In this document: piece by piece, positions 30,168 to 39,520 of the stretch
Layout of the letters: each line of letters starts with the position of its first letter
How positions within the stretch are numbered: position 1 is the stretch's first letter
Assembly: GCA_038214135.1 (NCBI GenBank)
Contig: JBBQSD010000029.1
Coordinates: 1-54,526, forward strand
DNA: 54,526 nucleotides
From: JANLSE01 sp038214135
GTDB taxonomy: Bacteria > Chloroflexota > Chloroflexia > Chloroflexales > Roseiflexaceae
Direction: 5' to 3'
Made by a program: the position numbers and the translations under genes
The notes under the pieces: model-generated
Told to the model about the DNA's origin: nothing
Databases searched by the model: none
What the model saw: the letters and a program-made list of their open reading frames with translations, nothing else

Positions 30168-32156
30168 ATGCGAATAGCCGAACGACTTGCGGGCCTCACG
30201 GCATGTGTGCCATCGCCCCATACAACCAGTCAATCCACCAATACTCGGCGCACACGTATTGCTGCTGCGTCGTTGCTGGCCGTGATAGCGCTGTTGTTGT
30301 TGCTGGCCGATATTGCACTACTCCAGCTTCATTCGGGCATCTACCACGTTACCGTCGGCAACTTCCGTGATGAATACTTCTTCGAGAATATCTATCGCCA
30401 GGAACAAGAGATCAATGGCACGACCTACCGCTGGACACGCCAGAATAGTATTCTATGGCTGAATCAGATTGGTGTTGGCCAACATACATTGCTCACGCTG
30501 GATCTTGGTGGCCGCCCGACACCCGCCGACCTGAAGTTGAGCCTTCGCGATCAGCCCTGGGTTGCATTTCAGGCCCAGACAACCGCACGCCATTACACAC
30601 TGCTGCTCCCCAACACAGCCTCCGATCAGCTGTGGATCGGGATTTCTAGCCCCACGTTTGTCGCACCTGGCGATCCACGCCAGCTGGGGGTAAAAATTGT
30701 GGGCTTCACCATCCATAACCTCCATGGTGGTGTGCCATTTCCTCCAATTGCACAGTATCTTACCCAATTTGCTTTAATCGTACTGGCCCAGCTTACGATC
30801 ATACGCCTGAACTGGCGCTTGCCGCTGCAAGCCACGCTCCTATGTGTGCTGGCAGCAACACTGGCACTATTGTTGAGCAGCCAACTCCTGCTGGCAATGG
30901 AATATGTGCCCCGTCTGGCATTCAGTGCTGCCATCCTGGCTCTGCTCACCTGGCTGGTGCTGCCGTTGATTGAGCGCTGGGCGTGTGCAACCGAAACTGG
31001 CTTTATCACACGCCATGAGTTGCACATCCTGTGGGCAATGGCACTTGGGGCTGTGCTTGTGCGCCATCTGGGGGTGCTGTACCCCAGCTTTGGTGGGCAG
31101 GATCTTGGGCGCAATCTGGATCGCCTGTTGGCAACGATCAATGGGCAACTGTATATCATCGCACCCTCCGGTGAATTCGCCAAGGGGCTGACAATCTACC
31201 CAACTGGGCCATATCTTGTACTCATGCCTGGCTCTCTCGCAGTTGGCGATATGGCCTCACTCATGCAGGGTGGCCTCGCACTACTGGATGGCTTCACCGC
31301 GCTGATGGTCGGTCTGATCACAATCAAGCTGGGTGGTGGCAAACACGCTGCTCGGCTGGCGCTGGCGCTATATGCAGCCAATATTGGCGCATTCGGCGCG
31401 ATGGGCTATAGCTTTTCGGCACAGATCTTCGGCCAATGGTTCACTGCACCACTGGCATTGTTGCTGCTCACCAATTCATTTCCACCAACACGCCGAATCT
31501 GGCTGTTCGCAATGATTCTGATGTTATTTGGAGTGTTCTCGCATATTGGGGTCGCACTGCTGGGCATTGGCTGGATGGGGTTGATTCTTGTGCTAACAAC
31601 CATTGCCTATCGGCGGATTCCCTGGTGGGGATGGGGATTATTTGCAGGGGCATGCCTTATTTCATTCGGCTTTTTATATGTTGAGATCGTTGGCCCGACG
31701 CTGGCCCATGCAGCCGAGAAGGTCGTTCCACGCAGTGTTGGGTCGGGCACATTCTTCAAGGGCTACCGCATCCTGTTGATCAGTGGCCTGCGTCTAGCCT
31801 ATAGCGACATTGGGCTGCTGCTTGCTCCGCTTGGGTTACTACTGCTCGCCCCAATAGTGGCTGGCGCACGAACATGGCTGCAACGGCGCGTTGTCCCATT
31901 GGCCTGGTTGGGAGCAGCGCTGTTCTTTTTGATGGTTGATCTGATCCTTGATGTGCAGGTGCGCTATTTCTATTTTGCCCTGCCGCTCATTTTGCCACTG
32001 ATCGCCCTGCCACTTGGGCGCATCGCCGCCCGTGGCCGCAGCGCACAACTCGTCGCCTGGGCGCTTGTGATTGCGATTATGCTGCCGCAACTGGTGTTAT
32101 GGTTCGGTGGCACCTGGGGCGATGGCAAAATCCCTATGACACCGCTGACGCACTGA
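30168..32156 (+). CDS. Large polytopic membrane protein, possibly GT-C glycosyltransferase-like
   Basis: A 662-residue membrane protein. One hydrophobic segment (about 31-53) is followed by a soluble region of roughly 140 residues with beta-rich character (residues 54-195), then about eleven further membrane segments to the C-terminus. GGQDLGRNLDRLL falls in an inter-helix loop. Topology and composition recall GT-C or uncharacterised Chloroflexi membrane proteins acting on lipid-linked sugars, but I see no decisive catalytic motif. The ATG has no ribosome site and lies next to a -10 box, so the start could be leaderless or lie a little downstream. Confidence 0.75.
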   Translation: MRIAERLAGLTACVPSPHTTSQSTNTRRTRIAAASLLAVIALLLLLADIALLQLHSGIYHVTVGNFRDEYFFENIYRQEQEINGTTYRWTRQNSILWLNQIGVGQHTLLTLDLGGRPTPADLKLSLRDQPWVAFQAQTTARHYTLLLPNTASDQLWIGISSPTFVAPGDPRQLGVKIVGFTIHNLHGGVPFPPIAQYLTQFALIVLAQLTIIRLNWRLPLQATLLCVLAATLALLLSSQLLLAMEYVPRLAFSAAILALLTWLVLPLIERWACATETGFITRHELHILWAMALGAVLVRHLGVLYPSFGGQDLGRNLDRLLATINGQLYIIAPSGEFAKGLTIYPTGPYLVLMPGSLAVGDMASLMQGGLALLDGFTALMVGLITIKLGGGKHAARLALALYAANIGAFGAMGYSFSAQIFGQWFTAPLALLLLTNSFPPTRRIWLFAMILMLFGVFSHIGVALLGIGWMGLILVLTTIAYRRIPWWGWGLFAGACLISFGFLYVEIVGPTLAHAAEKVVPRSVGSGTFFKGYRILLISGLRLAYSDIGLLLAPLGLLLLAPIVAGARTWLQRRVVPLAWLGAALFFLMVDLILDVQVRYFYFALPLILPLIALPLGRIAARGRSAQLVAWALVIAIMLPQLVLWFGGTWGDGKIPMTPLTH

Positions 32157-32158
32157 CC

Positions 32159-32222
32159 AGTATTCAGGAGTCAGAAGCCAGGAGTCAGAATAATTTCCCC
32201 TCTCCCCGACATGGGAGAGGGG
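32159..32222. repeat. GGAGTCAG element followed by CCCCTCTCCC hairpin
   Basis: The spacer between the convergent membrane-protein and parB genes is made of two repeat families: TATTCAGGAGTCAGAAGCCA and a second GGAGTCAG (32159-32190), then the hairpin CCCCTCTCCC (32197-32206) / GGGAGAGGGG (32213-32222). It probably ends transcription from both sides. Confidence 0.65.
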
Positions 32223-32242
32223 CAGGGGTCAGGGTTCCAATC

Positions 32243-33304
32243 CTACTCATCGAACGCCCAGCCACGCTGATCGGCGACCTGACGCAGCGCGCGGGCCAGT
32301 GATTCGATCTGCTTGAGCAGCAAACGCACCTTCATCGGGGCACTGGTATCCTTCTCGACCCATTTGACCAGATCGCCCTCGACGTGTGCCCGCGCCAATC
32401 TGTCGGTCTCATCGATCATCTGATCGAGTGAGCGGATGCGAAAGACCCGCGCCTTATTCTTGGGCTGATTTTCCAGCGTTTCGTCCATCACACCCAATGG
32501 ATCATCGATTGGCTCGGCTGTTTCTTCGTCATCGTCCCATAATCCGGCATCGCTATCATCCAGGCCAGGGACGCTGACAGATCCACCCTTGGCCAATGGG
32601 CCACCAGATGATACCGCTGGCACAGATGGGCGACCTGGATCAATACCCTGTTGCAAGGCATGCAGCGCATCATCAAGCGAAAGGTTCGGGTTCGCGGCAA
32701 AATAGCTCGAAAGGCGGCTCAGTTCGGCTGCCGACATCCCTTCATCGACGGCAGCGCGGGCCAATTCGATCTGGGTACGCTCATTCGCAATCCGGCGCAA
32801 ATGCTGCGCCTGGGTAACAGTCAGGTCACCAGAGCGCAGGAGTTGCTGGACTTCGAGCGGCAGGTCGATCAAACCGAGGTAGCGTCGTACGGTTCGGGCA
32901 GCTAATCCAACGATCTGCGCGGTTGCTTCATCAAGCGCGCCCTCATCTTTTCCGCCAGCAATCGAAAGATCATCACGAAGGCGTTTGAAGGCCAGCGCCT
33001 TCTCAAGATCATTCAGATCGCGCCGCTGTAGATTTTCCGTCAACTGGCGAACCAACGTCTGTGGATCATCGGCATCGAGGATAATGCATGGCACACGCTC
33101 AAGGCCCAGCCTGAGTGCGGCAAGGCGGCGGCGGTTGCCATACACAACCCGATACTGGCCTCGGCCAGTGGCGATAACCCCGAGCGGCTGAAGCAAGCCA
33201 TGGTCCGCAATCGTCGCAGCCAGACCTTCGATTTCGCCTGGATCCTCGCGCACGCCCTGCGGATCAGCCTCAAGCACACGCGGGTCAAGGTAGAGCAGTT
33301 GCAT
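32243..33304 (-). CDS. Solitary ParB/Spo0J-type DNA-binding protein
   Basis: A 353-residue ParB-family protein. The ParB nuclease/CTPase-like domain covers about 1-95, with YGNRRRLAAL in place of the usual GERRxRA and TENLQRRDLNDLEKA matching ENLQRxxL. A helix-turn-helix region follows (about 120-185; VGLAARTVRRYLGLIDLP, VTQAQHLRRI). A long acidic linker (DDSDAGLWDDDEETAE) leads to a C-terminal helical domain. No parA neighbour exists, so it may be a chromosomal ParB paralogue, a nucleoid-occlusion-like factor or a regulator. The start at 33304 follows AGGAG by seven bases. It is divergent from lepA across a palindrome-rich spacer. Confidence 0.9.
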   Translation of the reverse strand: MQLLYLDPRVLEADPQGVREDPGEIEGLAATIADHGLLQPLGVIATGRGQYRVVYGNRRRLAALRLGLERVPCIILDADDPQTLVRQLTENLQRRDLNDLEKALAFKRLRDDLSIAGGKDEGALDEATAQIVGLAARTVRRYLGLIDLPLEVQQLLRSGDLTVTQAQHLRRIANERTQIELARAAVDEGMSAAELSRLSSYFAANPNLSLDDALHALQQGIDPGRPSVPAVSSGGPLAKGGSVSVPGLDDSDAGLWDDDEETAEPIDDPLGVMDETLENQPKNKARVFRIRSLDQMIDETDRLARAHVEGDLVKWVEKDTSAPMKVRLLLKQIESLARALRQVADQRGWAFDE

Positions 33305-33417
33305 CGCTGCACTCCTGATCATAAAAGAAAGCCGGTTTCATTCCGGCGAACATTCAACACACCTGTTCGTGTATGCCTCAGTATACCAGAACCATGTACA
33401 TGCGGCAAACACCACGC

Positions 33418-33435
33418 CACACCCAAAAGGGTGTG
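33418..33435. repeat. Perfect 7-bp hairpin near parB promoter region
   Basis: CACACCC (33418-33424) and GGGTGTG (33429-33435) around AAAA. It could be an operator or a hairpin in an untranslated leader. Confidence 0.45.
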
Positions 33436-33476
33436 ACGTAAACTTTTGCGGCGGCCTGCGCTGCGTCCACGCGTAT

Positions 33477-33536
33477 GGGCCGACCCACGTGTCGGCCCGC
33501 GCTGTTCCGCACTGGTTGGCGGACACATGGGTCCGC
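33477..33536. repeat. Pair of related palindromes, GCSGACCCAYGTGTCSGC
   Basis: The first has arms GGGCCGAC / GTCGGCCC (33477-33484 and 33491-33498). The second has arms GCGGAC / GTCCGC (33519-33524 and 33531-33536). The second, reversed and complemented, matches the first over 18 bases with three differences, so they are inverted copies of one another. Confidence 0.7.
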
Positions 33537-33582
33537 ACCCGACCCTTCCAAAAGAATACGTCGCGCCACACAAACCAGCGCT

Positions 33583-33611
33583 TTGCGGCAGATGGTTGCT
33601 TCTGATATACT
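33583..33611 (+). promoter_or_regulatory. Promoter candidate for lepA
   Basis: Weak -35 TTGCGG (33583-33588), 17-base spacer, extended -10 TGATATACT (33603-33611). The leader would be about 50 bases. Confidence 0.5.
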
Positions 33612-33666
33612 TCAGGCGGTTGTGACGCACCGCCACGCCCGGATAACGAGGACACAAAGATACCAT

Positions 33667-35472
33667 ATGTCGAATCAGCAGAATATTCGTAACTTCTCGA
33701 TTATTGCACATATCGATCACGGCAAGACGACCCTCTCCGACCGGTTGCTCCAACTGACTGGAACAGTCAGTGATCGTGAGCGCAATGAGCAGCACCTGGA
33801 TCGTATGGATCTTGAGCGCGAGAAGGGCATCACAATCAAGGCCAAGGCCGTTCGCATGGAATATAAAGCTGCCGATGGCCAACTCTACCAACTCAATATT
33901 ATCGATACTCCCGGTCATGTCGATTTCGGCTATGAGGTCTCTCGGGCATTGGCCGCCTGTGAGGGCGCTGTTCTGGTTGTGGATGCCTCGCAGGGTATCG
34001 AAGCCCAAACGCTTGCTAATGTCTATCTGGCCCTCGAACACGACCTGATGATTATTCCGGTGTTGAATAAAATTGATCTGCCTGGTGCAGCACCAGATCT
34101 GATCGCCAGCGAGATTGAATCGGTGCTGGGCCTGCCCAAAGAAGATATTCTGCATGTTTCTGCCAAACAGGGGACTGGTGTTCCGGCATTGCTTGAAGCA
34201 ATCGTTGAACGCATCCCGCCACCACAGGGCGATCCAGATCGGCCATTGCGCGCCCTGATCTTCGATTCGCACTACGACCCATATAAGGGTGTGATTGCCT
34301 ATATCCGCGTGATGGAAGGCGTGTTGTCAACCGGTGCGCGCATTCATCTGATGGGTACCGGAATCCAGGCCGAAACCCTTGAGATCGGGGCCTTCCGTCC
34401 GGTGATGACCCCCTTGGATGAACTTGGCCCCGGTACTGTTGGCTATATTGCCACTGGCCTCAAGCAGGTTGCGGATTGCCAGGTTGGCGATACGGTGACA
34501 TTGGCATCCAACCCTGCGGAATCGATGCTGGAAGGCTATCGTCCGGCCAAACCAATGGTGTTCGCCGGGCTGTATCCCGTCGATGCGAATGCCTATATCG
34601 AGTTACGCGAGGCACTGGAGAAGCTCAAACTCAATGATGCCGCGCTCTCATTTGCCCCCGAAAAATCGGGAGCGCTGGGGTTTGGCTTTCGCTGTGGCTT
34701 TTTGGGCCTGCTGCATATGGAAATTGTGCGCGAGCGGCTCGAACGCGAATATAACTTGGAACTGTTGATCACCGCGCCAAGTGTTGAATACCAGGTATTG
34801 TGTACCGATGGCGAGATTGTGATTGTCGATAATCCATCAGAGATGCCCGAAACCGGCCTGATCGCGTCGATCGAAGAGCCAGTGATGCAGATTAATGTGA
34901 TCGCACCGGCTCGCTATATTGGCACAATTATGGAACTGGTGACTGGTAAACGCGGTACGTTCGAGATGATGGAACACCTCGATCCATTGCGCGTGTCGCT
35001 CAAGTATCGCATCCCGCTTGGCGAGATTGTGATTGATTTCTATGATCAACTCAAGAGCCGCACCCAGGGCTATGCATCGCTTGATTACACACTGGCTGGC
35101 TACCAAGCCTCTGATCTCGTCAAACTTGATGTCCTCGTCAATACCCAACCAGTCGATGCACTCTCGCTGATTGTCCATCGTGAAAACGCCTTTTATCAGG
35201 GCCGGGCACTGGTTGAGAAATTGCGGAAGCTCATCCCCCGCCAGATGTTCGAGGTGCCAATTCAGGCGGCAGTTGGCAGCAAGATTATTGCCCGCGAGAC
35301 TATCCGTGCGATGCGCAAGGATGTGCTTGCGAAATGCTATGGCGGCGATATTTCTCGCAAGCGTAAGCTACTCGAAAAACAAAAAGAGGGCAAGAAACGC
35401 ATGAAGATGGTTGGGAATGTTGAAATTCCCCAAGAAGCCTTCATGGCAGTCCTTTCATTAGGTGATGATTAG
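33667..35472 (+). CDS. lepA: Elongation factor 4 (back-translocase GTPase)
   Basis: A 601-residue translational GTPase. G1 lies in AHIDHGKTT, the G2/switch region in EREKGITIKA, G3 in DTPGHVDFGYEV and G4 in NKIDLP. The LepA-specific C-terminal half is present (SFAPEKSGALGFGFRCGFLGLLHMEI; the end domain contains RKRKLLEKQKEGKKRMK). It binds ribosomes, promotes back-translocation and affects initiation under stress. The start at 33667 matches the family N-terminus; the frame remains open upstream into the palindromic spacer. The parvulin lipoprotein gene follows after 33 bases, probably in the same transcript. Confidence 0.97.
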   Translation: MSNQQNIRNFSIIAHIDHGKTTLSDRLLQLTGTVSDRERNEQHLDRMDLEREKGITIKAKAVRMEYKAADGQLYQLNIIDTPGHVDFGYEVSRALAACEGAVLVVDASQGIEAQTLANVYLALEHDLMIIPVLNKIDLPGAAPDLIASEIESVLGLPKEDILHVSAKQGTGVPALLEAIVERIPPPQGDPDRPLRALIFDSHYDPYKGVIAYIRVMEGVLSTGARIHLMGTGIQAETLEIGAFRPVMTPLDELGPGTVGYIATGLKQVADCQVGDTVTLASNPAESMLEGYRPAKPMVFAGLYPVDANAYIELREALEKLKLNDAALSFAPEKSGALGFGFRCGFLGLLHMEIVRERLEREYNLELLITAPSVEYQVLCTDGEIVIVDNPSEMPETGLIASIEEPVMQINVIAPARYIGTIMELVTGKRGTFEMMEHLDPLRVSLKYRIPLGEIVIDFYDQLKSRTQGYASLDYTLAGYQASDLVKLDVLVNTQPVDALSLIVHRENAFYQGRALVEKLRKLIPRQMFEVPIQAAVGSKIIARETIRAMRKDVLAKCYGGDISRKRKLLEKQKEGKKRMKMVGNVEIPQEAFMAVLSLGDD

Positions 35473-35505
35473 AATCTGGAATATTCAATCAGGAGAGGAA
35501 GATTC

Positions 35506-36552
35506 GTGAAGATACGGACTTGGCTGATCGCGATGGCAATGTTGGCTCTGGCTGCCTGTGGCAACATCACCGGCGATGCAGTCGCACGCTATGATTCAGC
35601 AACACTAACACGCAAAGATCTCGATACCCGAATTGCCCTGATCGAAAAAGGGCTACAGAAGGCTCCCCAGAGCGGGCAACTTCCATCGAAGCTCGATATC
35701 GAGCAACAGATTGTTGATCAGTTTATCAACCAACAAATTATGTTCGGCATCGCTAAACAGCGCGGCGTTGCCGTTACCGACAAAGAGATTGATACACAGA
35801 TCGATACCTTCCGCGTTCGTATTCCACAGGCGACCGGCGGAACACTCGATGACGCAATCCAGAATCAACTTGGCCTACCAGGTTCCACATCGACCGAATT
35901 TCGCCAGTTTGTGAGCTTCTTCCTGGTTCAGGAGAAGGTCAGCGAAACACTCGTCACCACCGATACCATTCGTACAAAAATAACTGAACAGGTCATGACC
36001 CAAGCCAAGACGGTTGTTCAGAAAGCAACCGTCGCTCATATTCTCGTCGCAACCGAGGATGAGGCCAAAAAGGTGATCGAGCGGCTCGATAAGGGCGAGG
36101 ATTTTGGCGCACTGGCCAAAGAACTCTCCACAGATCCCGGCTCAAAGGATAATGGCGGCATCTACGAGAATATCACACCCGGCCAGTTCGTCCCAGAATT
36201 TGATAAAGCTATGTTTACCGATCTCAAGCCAGGCGAGACAACCAAAGTGCCAGTCAAGACCCAATTTGGCTACCATGTGATCAAGCTCATCTCGCGTGAA
36301 ACTGGCCCGAGTATGACCGATGAACAGGCCAAACTTCAGATTGAGCAGCAAATCCCGCAAGAACTCCAACAGGCCCGTGCGATGGAGCTGCAAAAGCTGA
36401 TTGATGCCGAGAAAGCCAAGGCCAAGACCGAAAACCGTATTGTGGAACCGGTCTATCCAACGCCAACACCTGGCGCTGCTCCTGGCGCTGCACCCGGCGT
36501 TGTGCCGCCAGGCCAAGAGCCACCAGCAGCGACACCAGCACCAGCGCCGTAG
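35506..36552 (+). CDS. Parvulin-type peptidyl-prolyl isomerase lipoprotein (PrsA-like)
   Basis: A 348-residue exported foldase. It starts at GTG 35506 behind GAGGAA and has a lipoprotein signal peptide with lipobox LAAC (C18). Residues about 30-165 form a SurA/PrsA-type N-terminal helical chaperone part. The parvulin domain runs from about 175 to 270 (AHILVATEDEA, GEDFGALAKELSTDPGS, GGIYENITPGQFVPEF, TQFGYHVIKL). The C-terminus is a Pro/Ala-rich, possibly wall-spanning or disordered tail. It assists folding of secreted proteins, fitting the exported protease and binding protein nearby. Confidence 0.92.
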   Translation: MKIRTWLIAMAMLALAACGNITGDAVARYDSATLTRKDLDTRIALIEKGLQKAPQSGQLPSKLDIEQQIVDQFINQQIMFGIAKQRGVAVTDKEIDTQIDTFRVRIPQATGGTLDDAIQNQLGLPGSTSTEFRQFVSFFLVQEKVSETLVTTDTIRTKITEQVMTQAKTVVQKATVAHILVATEDEAKKVIERLDKGEDFGALAKELSTDPGSKDNGGIYENITPGQFVPEFDKAMFTDLKPGETTKVPVKTQFGYHVIKLISRETGPSMTDEQAKLQIEQQIPQELQQARAMELQKLIDAEKAKAKTENRIVEPVYPTPTPGAAPGAAPGVVPPGQEPPAATPAPAP

Positions 36553-36664
36553 CTAGTTGCCAATCACCACGGTACGCACCCTACTCTTGCTCGTCAGGAA
36601 TAGGGTGTGTTTGTATCTAGCAAAGATCAGCCAGTCGAACGTGTCTGTAAGCGGAGAAATACCT

Positions 36665-39415
36665 GTGATTACTGCATCCCGCCCGCACCTGTCGCTTGAT
36701 GGAAGCTGGCAGTTTCGCACCGACTCAGATGGCAATCTGTCGCCTGAAACGATTAGCTCATGGCAAACCATTGATGTCCCTGGCCCCTGGCAGGCCCAGA
36801 GCGATGCATTGCGTTACTATCAGGGAACCGCCTGGTATCAGCGCAGCATCGAAATCCCTTCCGCCTGGTCGCAGCAACGGGTTTTCCTGAAGTTTGGGGC
36901 TGTCGATTACCAGGCCGAGGTGTGGGTCAATGGGATCCCAATTGGTGAACACGATGGCGGCTATCTGCCGTTCGAATTCGATATCACCGAGGCTCTGGTG
37001 TTTGGCGCATCAAATCGTGTTGTTGTTCGTGTGACCGACCCAGACGATGATCGGGCACAATGGGCCGTTCCATTCAGCGAGATCCCGCATGGCAAACAGA
37101 GCTGGTATGGCCCGCTCAGTGGCATCTGGCAGAGCGTGACCATCGAAGCCCGCCCGCTGCTGCATATCACAACGCTGCTCGCCTCACCCAACGCTCGTAC
37201 GGGTAGCATCCTGGTTGAAGCCACGTTGAGCGCCGAAGCGCCTGCCGATACAGAACTCGCGCTCACACTGCTTGATCCAGATGGAATGATTGCCAGCCAG
37301 GGAACGATGGCGCTTGATGGGACAAGGGCGAGTCTGACACTCAGCGTCGATCAGGTCATTCGTTGGGATCTCGATACGCCTGCCCGCTATACACTGCGCG
37401 CAATTGTGCGAACCGCCGAAACACAGGATCAGGTCAGCACACGTATTGGCTTCCGCACATTCGAAGCGCGGGATGGCTGTTTATGGCTGAATGAGCGCCC
37501 GCTGATGCTACGTGGCGCACTCGATCAGGATTACTATCCGGATGGAATCTGCACGCCACCATCATACGAATTTCTGTTGCATCAGGCCAAACTCGCCAAA
37601 CGGATGGGGCTGAATTGCCTGCGCTGCCATATCAAAATCGCCGATCCACGCTATCTGGATGCTGCCGACGAGGCCGGAATCCTGGTGTGGGCCGAACTGC
37701 CGAACTGGCAGCACTGGACTCCCGAGGTTGGCGCACGTGGCGTTGCAACCCTGCATCAGGCGATTATGCGCGATTGGAACCACCCATCGGTCGTCATCTG
37801 GAGCATTATCAATGAGAGTTGGGGTATCGATCAGACAAACCCTGAGCATCGCGCATGGCTACGGTCTGCCTATGAAATAATCAAACCCATCGCCGGAGAT
37901 CGGCTGATTGTCGATAATTCGGCCTGCTTCAATAATTCCCATCTCAAAAGCGATCTGGACGATTATCACTTCTATGCGGCCATGCCGGATGAGCGCCTGC
38001 GCTGGCGTGAATGGGTGCGCCAATTTGCACAGCGCCCGAAATGGAGCTATGCAGCAACATTGCCAGAACTGCCACCAGCAACCGAGCGCTGGACATTGGG
38101 CGAAGCTGGCTATGGCGATCCACTTCCCGAAGTCGAGCGCAGCGGGCAAGAACCATTGATTGTTTCCGAATTTGGCAACTGGGGTTTGCCCTCATTGGCA
38201 GAACTACGCGGGCCACAGCAGCGCGATCCATGGTGGTTCGAGACAGGCGACGACTGGGGTGATGGTGTCGTCTACCCGCACGGCGTTGAACAGCGTTTTA
38301 CACGGCTTGGGTTGGCACACATCTTTGGCGATTACGAGCAATTTGCGGCAGCCACACGCCGCGCCGAACTGGATGCATTACGTTTCGAGATCGAGGAGAT
38401 GCGCCGCCATCCATCGATTGGTGGGTATGTGATCACCGAGTTTAGCGATGTGCATTGGGAATGCAATGGCCTGCTGGACATGCGCCGCAATCCGAAGCTG
38501 CCACTGGATCTGCTTGCAGCACTCAACGCCGACACAGTGCTGATCCTGGATCGCGAGCAGGGCGCGCTGTGGGCCGGCGAACAACGAACGGTGCCCGTTC
38601 ATGTCTCGCATTGGGGTGCTACAGCGCTCGATGGCGCAGAATTGCGCTGGCAGCTCGCAGCATCAGATCGGCCACAAACAATCATCTCACAGCAGCGCAG
38701 CACCTCCCTACCAGCAATCACGCCTCGTTCCACCATTGCGCTTGGTACTATTCAGATCAGCGCGCCCCAATTGGCGGAAGCACATCGATTTCGGCTCATC
38801 ATCGAGCTGTGGGCGCAGGGGCAACGAATTGCAGCAACGGAACAGGCGCTGCCTGTGTACCCACATCCGGTCGGCGAAGGCCCGCTTGTGTATAGCGCTG
38901 GTTCAGCGGCGTTCCAGGAACGGCTGGCGACACTCCCCTATACCCTGAGTAAGGTACCAGGCCATGGCGTTACTGTCACAGATTATTTTGATCATGCCCT
39001 CCGCGAACGAGTGCTACAGGGAGAACATGTGCTGCTGCTGGCCGCATACCCAGATGCGATTGCAGCTCCAATCGGGCCATTGCATATTCGCCCACGCGCC
39101 GGAACGGCCTGGCAGGGGAGTTGGGCCAGTAGCTTCAGTTGGATGGCAGGCGAGTGGCCCGGCGATGGCATCCTCGACGAAACATTTATGTCAATCATGC
39201 CAACCCATATCATTGCTGGGTTCGCACAACGGGATTTCCCTACTGCGGTGCAAGCAGGGTTATGCGTCGGCTGGATCCAGAAACCCGTTGCACTCACCGG
39301 AACTTGGCAGCTTGGCCGCGGGAGTGTCACCATCACAACCTTCCGCCTATCGGCGGCGCTTGGTAGCGATCCAGTGGCGACACTGGTTTTTGATCGGTTG
39401 CTCGGAAATAGCTGA
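36665..39415 (+). CDS. Glycoside hydrolase family 2 protein
   Basis: A 916-residue GH2 enzyme. Domain order: jelly-roll sugar-binding domain (about 5-165, with LDGSWQF, WYQRSIEIP, VWVNGIPIGEHDGGYLPFEFDIT), Ig-like sandwich (about 170-275), TIM barrel (about 280-600) and C-terminal beta domains. The acid/base is E384 in WSIINESWG; the likely nucleophile is E502 in LIVSEFGNWG. No signal peptide, so cytoplasmic. Substrate class (beta-galactoside, beta-glucuronide, beta-mannoside) is not clear. The GTG at 36665 lies eight bases after GGAG and just before the conserved N-terminus; the upstream open frame is unlikely to be used. Confidence 0.92.
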   Translation: MITASRPHLSLDGSWQFRTDSDGNLSPETISSWQTIDVPGPWQAQSDALRYYQGTAWYQRSIEIPSAWSQQRVFLKFGAVDYQAEVWVNGIPIGEHDGGYLPFEFDITEALVFGASNRVVVRVTDPDDDRAQWAVPFSEIPHGKQSWYGPLSGIWQSVTIEARPLLHITTLLASPNARTGSILVEATLSAEAPADTELALTLLDPDGMIASQGTMALDGTRASLTLSVDQVIRWDLDTPARYTLRAIVRTAETQDQVSTRIGFRTFEARDGCLWLNERPLMLRGALDQDYYPDGICTPPSYEFLLHQAKLAKRMGLNCLRCHIKIADPRYLDAADEAGILVWAELPNWQHWTPEVGARGVATLHQAIMRDWNHPSVVIWSIINESWGIDQTNPEHRAWLRSAYEIIKPIAGDRLIVDNSACFNNSHLKSDLDDYHFYAAMPDERLRWREWVRQFAQRPKWSYAATLPELPPATERWTLGEAGYGDPLPEVERSGQEPLIVSEFGNWGLPSLAELRGPQQRDPWWFETGDDWGDGVVYPHGVEQRFTRLGLAHIFGDYEQFAAATRRAELDALRFEIEEMRRHPSIGGYVITEFSDVHWECNGLLDMRRNPKLPLDLLAALNADTVLILDREQGALWAGEQRTVPVHVSHWGATALDGAELRWQLAASDRPQTIISQQRSTSLPAITPRSTIALGTIQISAPQLAEAHRFRLIIELWAQGQRIAATEQALPVYPHPVGEGPLVYSAGSAAFQERLATLPYTLSKVPGHGVTVTDYFDHALRERVLQGEHVLLLAAYPDAIAAPIGPLHIRPRAGTAWQGSWASSFSWMAGEWPGDGILDETFMSIMPTHIIAGFAQRDFPTAVQAGLCVGWIQKPVALTGTWQLGRGSVTITTFRLSAALGSDPVATLVFDRLLGNS

Positions 39416-39520
39416 TGTCAATACTGTCATCCAATTGTTCGTATTATGACATATGGCGTTGTTTCCCGTGCATGGCGGCTGCGCTACAATAGATTTCCAT
39501 TTTTGCGAAAGTGAGCCTGC

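Larger units (their letters stand above)
33305..33666. other. parB-lepA divergent spacer with palindromes
   Basis: About 360 bases without a gene. It contains CACACCC-AAAA-GGGTGTG (33418-33435), two related 18-base imperfect palindromes (33477-33498 and 33519-33536) and the lepA promoter (33583-33611). Small reading frames crossing it lack ribosome sites. Confidence 0.6.

Noticed and set aside
33369..33605. 78-codon rightward frame between parB and lepA
   Set aside because: It reads through the palindromes, has no ribosome site and has His/Cys/Arg-rich noise composition.
32300..33666. Chromosome origin by virtue of parB
   Set aside because: No dnaA, parA, gidB or DnaA-box cluster is present; parB alone with lepA is not origin context.
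33319..34272. 317-codon open frame antisense to lepA
   Set aside because: It mirrors the lepA coding frame, has no family resemblance or ribosome site and crosses palindromic spacer DNA.
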